From the IMG/VR virus record IMGVR_UViG_3300036859_000206, positions 1 to 60,276 of that record: a stretch of DNA of 60,276 nucleotides, one strand, 5' to 3'. This document shows, one piece after another, positions 32,107-40,652 of this stretch; position 1 is the first letter of the stretch, and every line of letters begins with the position of its first letter. A program made the translations under genes and the position numbers. Source of the stretch: a virus. The notes under the pieces were generated by a model. The model did not search any database and had not been told where the DNA came from. It saw only the letters and a program-made list of their open reading frames with translations.

Positions 32107-33746
32107 CAAGCCGTCCTCCAGTCGCCTCGCGCGAGTCGTCGCGATCTTACCCCATCTTTGGCGCCGGGGCGAAACTTGGAGCTGCGGTAGCCTTGCGCAC
32201 ACTGACGAAACGCGTCGGCCCCGTGGTTGGCCCACGTTTTCAGCGGCCGATCCGACCACGACTCGGTACGCTCGTTGTACTCCTTGCGGTAGCACTTGAG
32301 CGCGTTGATGAGCCCGTCGCCTTCGCCGGGCTTGGTCTCGCCGCACTTCGTCTTGTCGAACCGGCTGCGGTTGAGGAGCTGCCGAACCATTTCTATGCCG
32401 TCCGACAGTTCTCCGATCTTTGCGACCTCGACCAAGCGCCGAGCGCCGAGCGCCTCCAAAACCTGGGTGCGCGTCATGTTCTCGCTCTGCGTCCACTCGT
32501 GAACTTTGGCGTCGTGCGGGACGTGATGCTTGCCGTAGATGTAGCCGCGTTCCGCCATCACGCGCGCGTAATGCGCGGCGTTCTCGCCCGATGCCTCGTA
32601 GTAGTCGATCCAGTTGTAGAAGCCGTCGTACTCCTGCATGAAGCAGATCGCGGTCGCGTCGTCGCGCCCGATGTCCCAGAACGTGTGGACCGGCAGATTC
32701 TCGTTGTAGACGAGGTTGCAGACGCGGCCCTGCGATTCAGCCTTCGCCATCTCCTTCGCGTAGTACGCGCCTTCGACGGCTACCTTGAACGGTTCCTCCG
32801 GCGTCGACGGGAACTGGCTGAACATGGCATCGCCTTGCTCTTCCAGCTTCTTCACGTACCACGCGCGCTGCTCCGGCGAGAGCTTGCATCCCATCTCGTG
32901 CTCGACGCTCGCGAAATATTTCTCCATCTCCGGCGTGATGATGATGCCGGTCGGATCGGTCGAATACTTCGAGTCGATCCACCACGGCAGGAAGTGGAAC
33001 CGATAGTCCATCATCGTGAGCTTCTCGGTCCCAGCCGCGATCATGCGATGGAGGCGCAGCGCCTTCTGGCAGCGCATGTAGAAATCGCCGCCGGGGCCTT
33101 CCGCCGTTGACTCGATGATGACCATGTTGCCGGGCGCGATCTTGATGGTGTTAAGCGCACCGCGTTTAACTTCCTCAGCGCGAACTGGATCGCGTGCGCA
33201 AATCTTGCCGTACTCTGAAATGTGCAAAAACTGCAAAGTCGAGCCCACATGTGAAACGGCAACTTCGATCTTCGAGTCATTCTGAAAAACGAGGATTCCG
33301 CCCTCGCTGAAATCGCGCCGCTTGATCGCAATTCCTGGCGCGCACTCGGTCAGCCAATCAGGAAGGTTCTCATGCGCGAACATGATCTTCTCGCGCACGA
33401 ACTTCGCTGCGTTCTGTTTCGAGTCAGCGACGATGCCGCAGTTGACGCCCTTGCGGAATAGCGCCGTGTCCAGTGCGAGGATGCACGCGTAAGTGCTGAT
33501 CCCCTCCTGCCGCGCCTTCTCCACCAGATTCAGGTTGTGGAGATTCTTGTGTAGCTCGGCTTGCGCGACGTTGAACTTGAAGGTGACGACGATGCCATCG
33601 GCGTCGCGGATCTTGTACAGATTGTTCAACCGCCAGTCGCGACTCTTGAGGTTTTGCAGGAACCCACGCAACTTCGCCAATTCAGCCTTCGTCGGCTGCT
33701 CGTGCTTGAGCGCCATTCGCTCCTCGGTAGCGCGCTGCATTTCCAT
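32106..33746 (-). CDS. terL: Terminase large subunit
   Basis: 546 residues. ATPase: deviant Walker A in EKARQEGIST at about 76-85, Walker B HISEYG at 175-180, coupling motif IIESTAEG at about 210-217. Nuclease: acidic WDIGRDD with Asp358 and C-terminal HGADAFR with Asp511. Packages DNA into the procapsid with the small subunit. The KARQxGxST form of Walker A is usual for a subgroup of phage terminases. Overlaps the next gene by TGATG. Confidence 0.95.
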   Translation of the reverse strand: MEMQRATEERMALKHEQPTKAELAKLRGFLQNLKSRDWRLNNLYKIRDADGIVVTFKFNVAQAELHKNLHNLNLVEKARQEGISTYACILALDTALFRKGVNCGIVADSKQNAAKFVREKIMFAHENLPDWLTECAPGIAIKRRDFSEGGILVFQNDSKIEVAVSHVGSTLQFLHISEYGKICARDPVRAEEVKRGALNTIKIAPGNMVIIESTAEGPGGDFYMRCQKALRLHRMIAAGTEKLTMMDYRFHFLPWWIDSKYSTDPTGIIITPEMEKYFASVEHEMGCKLSPEQRAWYVKKLEEQGDAMFSQFPSTPEEPFKVAVEGAYYAKEMAKAESQGRVCNLVYNENLPVHTFWDIGRDDATAICFMQEYDGFYNWIDYYEASGENAAHYARVMAERGYIYGKHHVPHDAKVHEWTQSENMTRTQVLEALGARRLVEVAKIGELSDGIEMVRQLLNRSRFDKTKCGETKPGEGDGLINALKCYRKEYNERTESWSDRPLKTWANHGADAFRQCAQGYRSSKFRPGAKDGVRSRRLARGDWRTA

Positions 33747-33749
33747 GGA

Positions 33750-34262
33750 TCAATGCTTCTTGGCAGCCGCATCGCCCCCGGACTTGTGAATGTCGTCCAT
33801 CACCTCGCCGATCAGGTCGCGGAAGGCGCCACCAAGCAGCGGACGGTCCTTGCTGCCCTCGACCACGACAGGAGGCCGTGCCATCCCGCCAAGCCGTTCG
33901 AGGAAGAACGTCAGGGCCGCGTCCTGCTTCGGGTTATTGTCGTCCAGCGCGATGCGCGCCTTCTTCGAGCGCATGATGAGCAGCAGTTCGTCCTTGGCGT
34001 GCGCGAGCTCGTCGGCGTAGACCTTCTCCAGCGTCTTGCGCGTGATCCCAAGCGCTTTGGCGATCCGGTCACGCGGCACGTCGCAGGCTTCGGCCACCGA
34101 AACGATGTCGCGGTGCGCCTGAGTCGGCTTGTGCGCCTCACCATCGCCCACGCGAGGAATGCGGCACGAGTCGATCGGTTTCTCGACGTGTTGCTGCGTC
34201 GGCGAGCGCGAGAGCAGTTCGCGGAGTTGTTCGTGGTCGATGCCGGATTTTTGCTTCGTCAT
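33750..34262 (-). CDS. terS: Terminase small subunit (probable)
   Basis: 170 residues immediately before terL. Contains a helix-turn-helix-like segment VSVAEACDVPRDRIAKALGI plus TRKTLEKVYADEL and a coiled region, as in DNA-recognition small subunits. The C-terminus (FRDLIGEVMDDIHKSG) could contact TerL. Identified from position and helix pattern. Confidence 0.7.
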   Translation of the reverse strand: MTKQKSGIDHEQLRELLSRSPTQQHVEKPIDSCRIPRVGDGEAHKPTQAHRDIVSVAEACDVPRDRIAKALGITRKTLEKVYADELAHAKDELLLIMRSKKARIALDDNNPKQDAALTFFLERLGGMARPPVVVEGSKDRPLLGGAFRDLIGEVMDDIHKSGGDAAAKKH

Positions 34263-34618
34263 CGCATTGCCTCCTCAAGCCGACACACGCCACCGCAGAG
34301 CGGCAGCGCTCGGTTGTCTATCGCCCATTCGCGCCCATCGATTGTTGCGACTGCGAAAGAGTGAACGCGACCGCCATGCAAATCGGACAGCCGCAGCGTA
34401 ACAATGCGGCTACGAATACCTCTCGCGCTGAGCTGGCCCACAATGGCAGCCGCATAGCCGGAACAGCTTGGGTCTGCGCTGTGCGCCTGGAGTAGCGCGG
34501 GCGGGCGGTCGTCGATGACGATGCGGCAGAGTGAGCTGGCATAGCAGCGCTCCTGCTCGGTAGCGAGTTCGGCGGCCGTGGGCGGGTCGAACAGAGCGAG
34601 GACTGCGGCGAGGATCAT
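34259..34618 (-). CDS. Secreted transglutaminase-like cysteine protein
   Basis: 119 residues from ATG 34618 (ATGA overlap). MILAAVLALFDPP is a short export signal. Catalytic pattern of the transglutaminase/BTLCP superfamily: Cys52 in DPSCSGYAAAIVGQL followed by ARGIRSRIVT, His86 in RVHSFAVATIDG, Asp101 in WAIDNR. Five further Cys suggest disulphides, fitting an exported enzyme. It could cleave or crosslink proteins outside the cytoplasm. Lies between the trypsin-like protease and terS. Smaller than most family members. Confidence 0.65.
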   Translation of the reverse strand: MILAAVLALFDPPTAAELATEQERCYASSLCRIVIDDRPPALLQAHSADPSCSGYAAAIVGQLSARGIRSRIVTLRLSDLHGGRVHSFAVATIDGREWAIDNRALPLCGGVCRLEEAMR

Positions 34619-35511
34619 GGCAGCACCACGAACTGCCCGAGAAACGCCCGAGCCGCAGGCGTGCCCAGCTGTTGCAGCGTCGTGTGGTCCGAGCAATGCT
34701 CGTCCACGCTGACGATCACACCAACGACCGTGTTGCCATCCAGTACCGGGCCACCACTGTCCTGCCAGCAGGCGTTGCTCGCACCGCTGACCCGAATCTC
34801 CTCGCCGCGACCTGAACGGTAGTGCGCTGTGCCTGCCTGCCTGACCTTGGCGTAGACGTTGGGGTCCTCGCGATACTCAGTGACCCCGTAACCAACCAGC
34901 GTCAGCGTAGGACCGCTAGTGAGCGCTGCGTACTGATTGAGGCGCGGCAGTTCGGGGTACGTGATGCGCCATGTTTGCGGCATCTGCCTATGCGGGAACG
35001 CACCCACGTCGACCACAATCGCGGCAAGGTCCAGGCCACTGGCTGGGTAGAGCGTTGCGTTAGCCCGGCGCGGTATCGCATCTGTTATCACCGGCTCGAA
35101 TGTGACCGTCACCCGCTCGATGCCACCGGACCACGAGCAGTGCGCGGCGCTCGCCATGACGTTACGCGATACCAACACAGCCGAGCAACGGGCGTACATG
35201 TGGCCGGTGTTGCCCGGTGCGACGACGGCACCAACAAGAGAATGCGCGTTGCCGTCGGGGTAGCCGTGCGTAATCTTTGACTCGCAACCGGACGGGATGC
35301 CTGTCGAGCAGCCGATGGATTCCGCACGCACCGCTCCAGCGACAGCCAGTGCACTTAGGAACAGGAACAATTGTAGATGATGCCCACCTGGATACCGATC
35401 AGACATGTGCTTGGACAATGGCTTACGCAGCTGCCTGTACAGATAGATACAGACGCCCATGAGAAATAGTCCGGCGAGGACGAGAAGCGAGATGGCAAGT
35501 AGGCGGATCAA
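34615..35511 (-). CDS. Trypsin-like serine protease, membrane-anchored or secreted
   Basis: 298 residues from TTG 35511, which overlaps the previous TGA as TTGA; ATG 35406 would give 263 residues beginning at a signal peptide (LQLFLFLSALAVAGAVRAES). Chymotrypsin-fold triad in TTG numbering: His124 in VMASAAHCSW, Asp161 in GLDLAAIVVD, Ser252 in CWQDSGGPV. An N-terminal membrane helix (LLAISLLVLAGLFLMGVCIY) precedes the signal-like segment if the TTG start is used. Cys pairs around His and Ser fit extracellular disulphides. Confidence 0.85.
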   Translation of the reverse strand: MIRLLAISLLVLAGLFLMGVCIYLYRQLRKPLSKHMSDRYPGGHHLQLFLFLSALAVAGAVRAESIGCSTGIPSGCESKITHGYPDGNAHSLVGAVVAPGNTGHMYARCSAVLVSRNVMASAAHCSWSGGIERVTVTFEPVITDAIPRRANATLYPASGLDLAAIVVDVGAFPHRQMPQTWRITYPELPRLNQYAALTSGPTLTLVGYGVTEYREDPNVYAKVRQAGTAHYRSGRGEEIRVSGASNACWQDSGGPVLDGNTVVGVIVSVDEHCSDHTTLQQLGTPAARAFLGQFVVLP

Positions 35512-36044
35512 TGCAGCGTCCCCAACCACTGTGCCGCGCAGGCTGCCTCACCAGCTACGCTGTAGTGCACGCCGTCCGTCGTCATCGTGTTACCGTCATC
35601 CGATCCCTTAAGCCATACGCGCTCATCGGGGCCCGAGCGCAGGAACGAGCGTCCCGCGATCAGCATGTCGATCCATCCCACGAACTCGTCGGCCTTGGCG
35701 TCGTAACCGCGCTTCCACGGCCGCATCAAGTACAGGGTCGCCTGCGGCCACTTCGAATGGATGGCGTCCAGCATCGTGCCCATGTCCGCAACCCACTGCA
35801 CTTGTGTGGCCGATACGAAGTCATTAACTCCGATATTGATTAGAACTACGCCATGGTAGTCCGGTTGCGCCGCGAGCTTGGCGCCGATATTCGCAGCCCA
35901 GTAGCTCGCACCACTTGCGGCCGCACCGATGTTGTCCGAGCGCCACGTCGCAACGCCGGCGTCCGCCGCATTGAGGTCGGCGGTCAGCGTCGCGGGCCAG
36001 GTATTGCCGGCCGTGTAGGTTTTGCTGTCGCCTATCTCAAGCAT
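35508..36044 (-). CDS. SGNH/GDSL hydrolase
   Basis: 178 residues from ATG 36044 with GGAA about 6 bases upstream. Block I LEIGDSKTYTAGNTW with Ser7, block III INIGVNDF with Asn74, block V TDGVHYS with Asp157 and His160. SGNH enzymes in phages are mostly esterases or deacetylases acting on cell-surface polysaccharides or on capsule. Between the tail-tip/adhesin genes and the protease, so probably acts on the cell surface. No signal peptide seen. Confidence 0.85.
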   Translation of the reverse strand: MLEIGDSKTYTAGNTWPATLTADLNAADAGVATWRSDNIGAAASGASYWAANIGAKLAAQPDYHGVVLINIGVNDFVSATQVQWVADMGTMLDAIHSKWPQATLYLMRPWKRGYDAKADEFVGWIDMLIAGRSFLRSGPDERVWLKGSDDGNTMTTDGVHYSVAGEAACAAQWLGTLH

Positions 36045-36063
36045 CGCGATTCCAATGGTCGGA

Positions 36064-36960
36064 TCAAAAGGAGCCGCACACCACGTGCAGGACCTCCCCA
36101 TCGGCGAAGCTGCCGCTCGGAGCGCTGAAGGTCGCGCTGGTCGTCGTGGTCGCGGGCTTCGTGTCCCCGCTCACCGAGCCCTGCGCGTTGCAGGCCGGGG
36201 CCGTGGCGTAGGCGCTGCCAAACGTCAACGTGCAGGAGGCTGGTGAGCCAGTCCCAACTGTGATGCGCGCGAACGCGCCCTTGCCGCTCACACTCGGTGA
36301 CGCGCCGCAGTTGCCAACACTGTGCGAGATACCGCCGCCGATCAGATGCTTCGTCGTTGCGTCCGCCGCAATGACGTTGCCGCTCGCATCCGTCGTGAAC
36401 AATCCGCCAGCGCCGTTATAGGTCGTCGCGATGAGGTTGCCGTTGTACTGGAATTGGAACTTGGTCACGCCCAGATACTGGAGACGCAAGATATCGGCGT
36501 ACGTCGCGCCGCTGGTCTGGTTGATGATGAGCCCGCCGTCCGACTGCACGTTGAGGTTGCAAGTGCTACCCGTCATCGCCAAGCACTGCGGTGGAGTGAC
36601 CGGGAGCGTCGAACCACCCCCACTAGGCGGCGTAGCGCAGATCGCAGCACCTGTCGCCGCGACGTTGCCGACCATGAACTGACCAGCGCTGCACGACGTG
36701 AATGAATAGACCGGCCCGAGTTGATCGGCGACGCAAAGGACAGAGCCGTTGCTCGCAATGCCATAAACGACTTGCCCTGGCGGGCACTGGCCACCGAAAC
36801 TACCGGCAGTGCCAGTTATTGCCACTTGCGCCGTTGAGTTATCGGCGTGGGTGACCGTTAGCGAGCCAGCGATGGTGTCGGCGAGCGCCGCTGCCGACCA
36901 TAGAGCGATAATCAGCCAAACTACCGTGGTGGAAAACCTAAATATGCCCGTGCTTTTCAT
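36064..36960 (-). CDS. Tail-tip/adhesin-like protein with signal peptide
   Basis: 298 residues. Starts with a classic signal peptide: basic MKSTGIFRFSTT, hydrophobic VVWLIIALWSAAAL, then ADT cleavage. The rest is Gly/Ser/Thr/Ala-rich beta sequence, with GGLIINQTSGATYADILRLQ and GGLFTTDASGNVIAADATTK, like fibre or autotransporter passenger repeats, and a Cys-poor immunoglobulin-like end. Export of a fibre-like protein is odd for a tail protein and may indicate a host-surface or lipid-coat role. Confidence 0.5.
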   Translation of the reverse strand: MKSTGIFRFSTTVVWLIIALWSAAALADTIAGSLTVTHADNSTAQVAITGTAGSFGGQCPPGQVVYGIASNGSVLCVADQLGPVYSFTSCSAGQFMVGNVAATGAAICATPPSGGGSTLPVTPPQCLAMTGSTCNLNVQSDGGLIINQTSGATYADILRLQYLGVTKFQFQYNGNLIATTYNGAGGLFTTDASGNVIAADATTKHLIGGGISHSVGNCGASPSVSGKGAFARITVGTGSPASCTLTFGSAYATAPACNAQGSVSGDTKPATTTTSATFSAPSGSFADGEVLHVVCGSF

Positions 36961-36963
36961 AGT

Positions 36964-37845
36964 TCACCAGCAAGCGATAATGATGAGACCATCCCCTCCG
37001 GGACCTCCGGGACCTCCGGTGACTCCGGCGCCGCCACCTCCACCTCCACAGCACTGAGCGGCACTACCACCACTACCACCAGTACCAGATGCGCCGATTG
37101 CCCCGCCGCCGCCGCCGCCAAGCCCGAACAATGGGTTCCAGACAAAATAACCGTGAGCCCCAGCATTTCCGCCGAGCGCCCCGCCAAGCGCGGATGGAAA
37201 GGTGTTGTAAATAGGTGTGGAATTGCCGCCGGCGCCAGCGACGTCACTGGTATTGGAGCCGCCACCTCCGCCTCCACCAAGAAATAGTCCCACAGTCGCG
37301 TTGCTGCCTCCTGCCGAGGCCCCACCGGCTCCGCCGTTCGATCCGGCAGATGCTATGACTATACCGCTTTGCAAGAACGCGCCCGTAACTGCTGTTGCGG
37401 CCGCTGCTCCTGAAGACGCGCCACCGGCAGCCCCGGTTCCGGCACCGCCGCCGCCACCGGGGCCACAACTAGCGAGTGTGGTGTTTAGGTTCGGCCAATA
37501 CAAGATCGTAGCCGTGCCATCCGTTCCGGCCACCCCAGAACCAGCGCTGCCAGCCCCGCCGATGCCGACTTTGAAAGCGAGGTAATCCGGGCAACGGTGC
37601 GCTGGTAGCAGAAGACGCAAAATGGCGCCCGTGCATCCGCCGCCACCGCCGCCCTTCTGGCTACCCGATGCAGCACTAAAACCACCTCCGCCGCCGCCTG
37701 CGGCCCCGGCCATGAAGATATCAACCCATGATATGCCCTCCGGCCTTATCCATGTGCCACTCGGTATTGCGGCACTGCCAGTTTTGAATATCTGATAGCG
37801 CTCATTCTCGGCGCCGGGCGGATAAAATGGCAGGACCGGCAGCAT
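36964..37845 (-). CDS. Glycine-rich tail-tip adhesin
   Basis: 293 residues. A non-repetitive N-terminus (GTWIRPEGISWVDIFMAGAA) leads into many poly-Gly blocks (GGGGGGF, GGGGGGCTG, GPGGGGGAG, GGGGGGSN), ending GGPGGPGGDGLIIIACW. This is the pattern of receptor-binding adhesins with polyglycine-II sandwiches, as in T-even gp38-like tips. Likely binds the host receptor. Immediately downstream of the fibre genes. Confidence 0.7.
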   Translation of the reverse strand: MLPVLPFYPPGAENERYQIFKTGSAAIPSGTWIRPEGISWVDIFMAGAAGGGGGGFSAASGSQKGGGGGGCTGAILRLLLPAHRCPDYLAFKVGIGGAGSAGSGVAGTDGTATILYWPNLNTTLASCGPGGGGGAGTGAAGGASSGAAAATAVTGAFLQSGIVIASAGSNGGAGGASAGGSNATVGLFLGGGGGGGSNTSDVAGAGGNSTPIYNTFPSALGGALGGNAGAHGYFVWNPLFGLGGGGGGAIGASGTGGSGGSAAQCCGGGGGGAGVTGGPGGPGGDGLIIIACW

Positions 37846-37848
37846 GGC

Positions 37849-38277
37849 TTAGTAGTCCTTGCCCTCACCAATCGCAAACCATCCGCTCGCGACGGCGGTC
37901 CCTAGAACGACGAGAATCTTCCACCCAGCCGGGATCGGACGGTTATAGCCCCAGAAGAGGTCAGGCGATGCCGCCGTGGCGCTCCCTGTCGTCGCTGGCA
38001 ACGTGTACTCTCCGATCAATTGATTGTTCGCCGCCGATGTGTTTGTGCTGCCGTTGTTGAGGAAGAAGCGCGCCACGGTTGCTACGTTGTTATTTCCGGA
38101 GCCGCCAGATGCGCGTAGGCGAACGCCGCTCAACCATGATCCATTCGCTCCGGCCGTGAAGCATGTCGTTACCGTACCTGTGCCGTCCTGCGCGGTGTTT
38201 GCCGCAGTGATCGCGGCGTTGCCAAGACCGCCTATATTAGACGTCAGTCCCCAAATTGGTGTCGTATTGGCAGGCAT
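37849..38277 (-). CDS. Small tail-fibre-associated protein
   Basis: 142 residues, beta-rich: TPIWGLTSNIGGLGNAAITA, GANGSWLSGVRLRASGGSGN, NNQLIGEYTLPATTGS, then SPDLFWGYNRPIPAGWKIL. Resembles short fibre-tip or chaperone-type proteins. Cotranslated between the large fibre and the glycine-rich adhesin. Confidence 0.6.
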   Translation of the reverse strand: MPANTTPIWGLTSNIGGLGNAAITAANTAQDGTGTVTTCFTAGANGSWLSGVRLRASGGSGNNNVATVARFFLNNGSTNTSAANNQLIGEYTLPATTGSATAASPDLFWGYNRPIPAGWKILVVLGTAVASGWFAIGEGKDY

Positions 38278-38279
38278 GG

Positions 38280-40652
38280 TCAGAAGGTCGCAAGGTTAAG
38301 GGAGAGCGCCCGGACGAGTCCGAGCGATATCGATGCGGTTATTCCAAGCGTAGTACGTGCGGTAGCGGCATCAGCGTCGTCTAGCAGTGACAGGCCGAAA
38401 TCCGTTATCGCTTTGGCGGCCAAATCGCCGCTCGAAGCGCGCGCTGGGAAGGTGTTTGCAGCGAACGCGACCTGAGCGACGGTATCGGCGCCGCTGCCAA
38501 TAGGCAACGCATTCGCGGCCCAATTCTGCGCAGCGAGTGCAGCCAGCGTTGCATCGGAGGCTTGCACGTCCGTACCGATGACTACACCGAGTGTCGTGCG
38601 GGCAGCGCTGGCGTCGGTGTCGTCAATCAGCGACAGCCCGAAATCGGTGATGGTCTTCGCGACCAGATTCCCACTCGCCGCTCGAGCCGGGAAGGTGTTC
38701 GCCGCGAACGTTACCTGGGACAACGTGTCGGTACCGCTGCCTATTGGCAATGCATTCGCGACCCAATCAGCGGCCGCAAGGGCAGTCAAGGTCGGGTCGA
38801 GCGACTGTGCGTCGGTTATCCCATAACCGGACAGCGTGGTAGGCGCGCTAGTGACTTTTGACCACGCGAGTGACGTAATCCAACTCGGGTTCGCATAGGA
38901 TCCACTCGTCAATACCAATGTTGACGATGGAATACTCGTGTCCTTAATGAGCTTACCAGTTGAACCGTCATAGACGGCTACATCACCATCGGTAGCCGAG
39001 GCGGGCCCACTCACCGCACCAACGATGTTGGTCTGGATCACGTTCCAGTTAGCGCCGACAGCGGCTTGGTCGCCGCTTGCGCTGCCATCGATCTTGCAGA
39101 GGAAATAATCCCCGGCCTCTACAGTGATCCCGCTGGCGCCACCGATCTTGCCGGCGACGCTCGCGACGTATAGGTGACCGGCATCTGCGGCTGGGTAATT
39201 CGGGTTCCCAGAGCAGTCCGTCGCCCCTTTGTACACCACCGCATCGGATGCGGCGATCAGGGCATCGACATACGCCTTAACGGCTTTTTGCGTCGCGATC
39301 CTGGCGTCCGAGTTAGCGGTGAGTGCGGTATCAGTGTCGCTTGCAAGCAGCGCGGCGCTGCCGAGACCGAGAGTCGCTCGAAAGGTCGCTGCGTCCGTAT
39401 CGTCAAGCAGGCTGCGGCAGAATGCGGTCAGGTCCGCCAGCGCGGCGGTCTCTGCCGCAGTGAAGTAGGGAAATTTATCTGCTGCGCTTGATAGCGCTGC
39501 CAGCGCTTGGAGCTCCGGATCTAGTCGAGCATTGGCTAACGTGCCGGAGGAAATGTTGCTGGCGCTGGTGGTGTCGACCCACGCTGACTGCACCAGTGTA
39601 TTGCCGTTGATCGAAACCGTACGTGCGGAGAAGTCGCCACCGATCAGCGGCGTTGCCGTGTTGGTGACATCGATGAACAGTCCGTTTGAGCCTGTCCATA
39701 GTCCTCCGGCGTTATAGCCTAGGAAAACGTTACTGGACCCGGTTGTCGTTCCGCCGCCACCAGATGCTGACCCCAGGGCTGTGTTCTTTGAGCCTGAGGT
39801 CATTCCGTTCATCGACTGCCGACCGATTGCGACGTTATCGAATCCGGTCGTTATCTTATCCATCGCTCGGAAGCCAACGGCGACGCAATTCTGCGCGGTG
39901 CTGCCGCTCACAACACCGTTGAGCGCCTTGCCACCAATAGCTACGTTAGCGAACCCCGTCGTGTTGTAGACCATCGCGTAAGTGCCGACGGCGACGTTCT
40001 CGTAACCTGTGGTGTTGGCATATAGAGCCCCGGCACCAAAAGCGCTGTTGTCTATCCCCGTGGTCAGGCCGGTAAGCGTCAGCGTCCCAAAACCGGCATT
40101 AGCGGTGCCCGTCGGAGCGGGCGGAAAACCGAATCCGGCGAATGTATTGCCCTCTGGATAATCTCTGGTTCGAAAAGCGGGAAGATCCACGATGCCGCCA
40201 TTGAAGGTTAGCGTGAACCCAGCCAGATTAAAGCTCGTGGTCTCTATCAGCGCCCCACCAAAACGTACGTCGTCCCCGATCCTAGTGATGCCATTGTCGA
40301 ACGTGAGACTAGAGCCGGCGGCGCCTAGAACCCACGAACTCGATCCGGCGTCCCACTTCCACACGTCGCCGTCATTGGCGCCGGTCGACACCATGTAGAC
40401 CGTCTGCGTGCCTGAGTTGTAGCCGATCGGGCTCGTAGCGGCGACGACGCCCGGAGCGCCGTCAGCACCGGGCGCACCAGCCGCGCCATCCAGACCACGC
40501 GGCCCTTGCTGCCCAACCGTGAGAACCAAAGGCGTCGCCGCATCGGCGATCACTGTCGCTTGGTTCACACCAGAAGACAGAACGCCGCTATCGCCATCAT
40601 CGATGCTCAGCACCGTAGTCTGGCCGCCGACGAATAGCACTCCTGGCTTCAC
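38280..40652 (-). CDS. Tail fibre with collagen-like and YadA-head-like repeats
   Basis: 790 residues from GTG 40652 (GTGA overlap). A collagen-like Gly-x-y stretch (GPRGLDGAAGAPGADGAPG) near residue 50-70; then a series of NxAxG head repeats (NVAVGTYAM, NVAIGGKAL, NVAIGRQSM, NTALGS), as in YadA-type trimeric adhesins; then a Lys/Asp-rich connector and two 70-residue repeats at the C-terminal end (ALPIGSGTDTLSQV / ALPIGSGADTVAQV). Expected trimeric receptor-binding fibre. Confidence 0.8.
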   Translation of the reverse strand: MKPGVLFVGGQTTVLSIDDGDSGVLSSGVNQATVIADAATPLVLTVGQQGPRGLDGAAGAPGADGAPGVVAATSPIGYNSGTQTVYMVSTGANDGDVWKWDAGSSSWVLGAAGSSLTFDNGITRIGDDVRFGGALIETTSFNLAGFTLTFNGGIVDLPAFRTRDYPEGNTFAGFGFPPAPTGTANAGFGTLTLTGLTTGIDNSAFGAGALYANTTGYENVAVGTYAMVYNTTGFANVAIGGKALNGVVSGSTAQNCVAVGFRAMDKITTGFDNVAIGRQSMNGMTSGSKNTALGSASGGGGTTTGSSNVFLGYNAGGLWTGSNGLFIDVTNTATPLIGGDFSARTVSINGNTLVQSAWVDTTSASNISSGTLANARLDPELQALAALSSAADKFPYFTAAETAALADLTAFCRSLLDDTDAATFRATLGLGSAALLASDTDTALTANSDARIATQKAVKAYVDALIAASDAVVYKGATDCSGNPNYPAADAGHLYVASVAGKIGGASGITVEAGDYFLCKIDGSASGDQAAVGANWNVIQTNIVGAVSGPASATDGDVAVYDGSTGKLIKDTSIPSSTLVLTSGSYANPSWITSLAWSKVTSAPTTLSGYGITDAQSLDPTLTALAAADWVANALPIGSGTDTLSQVTFAANTFPARAASGNLVAKTITDFGLSLIDDTDASAARTTLGVVIGTDVQASDATLAALAAQNWAANALPIGSGADTVAQVAFAANTFPARASSGDLAAKAITDFGLSLLDDADAATARTTLGITASISLGLVRALSLNLATF

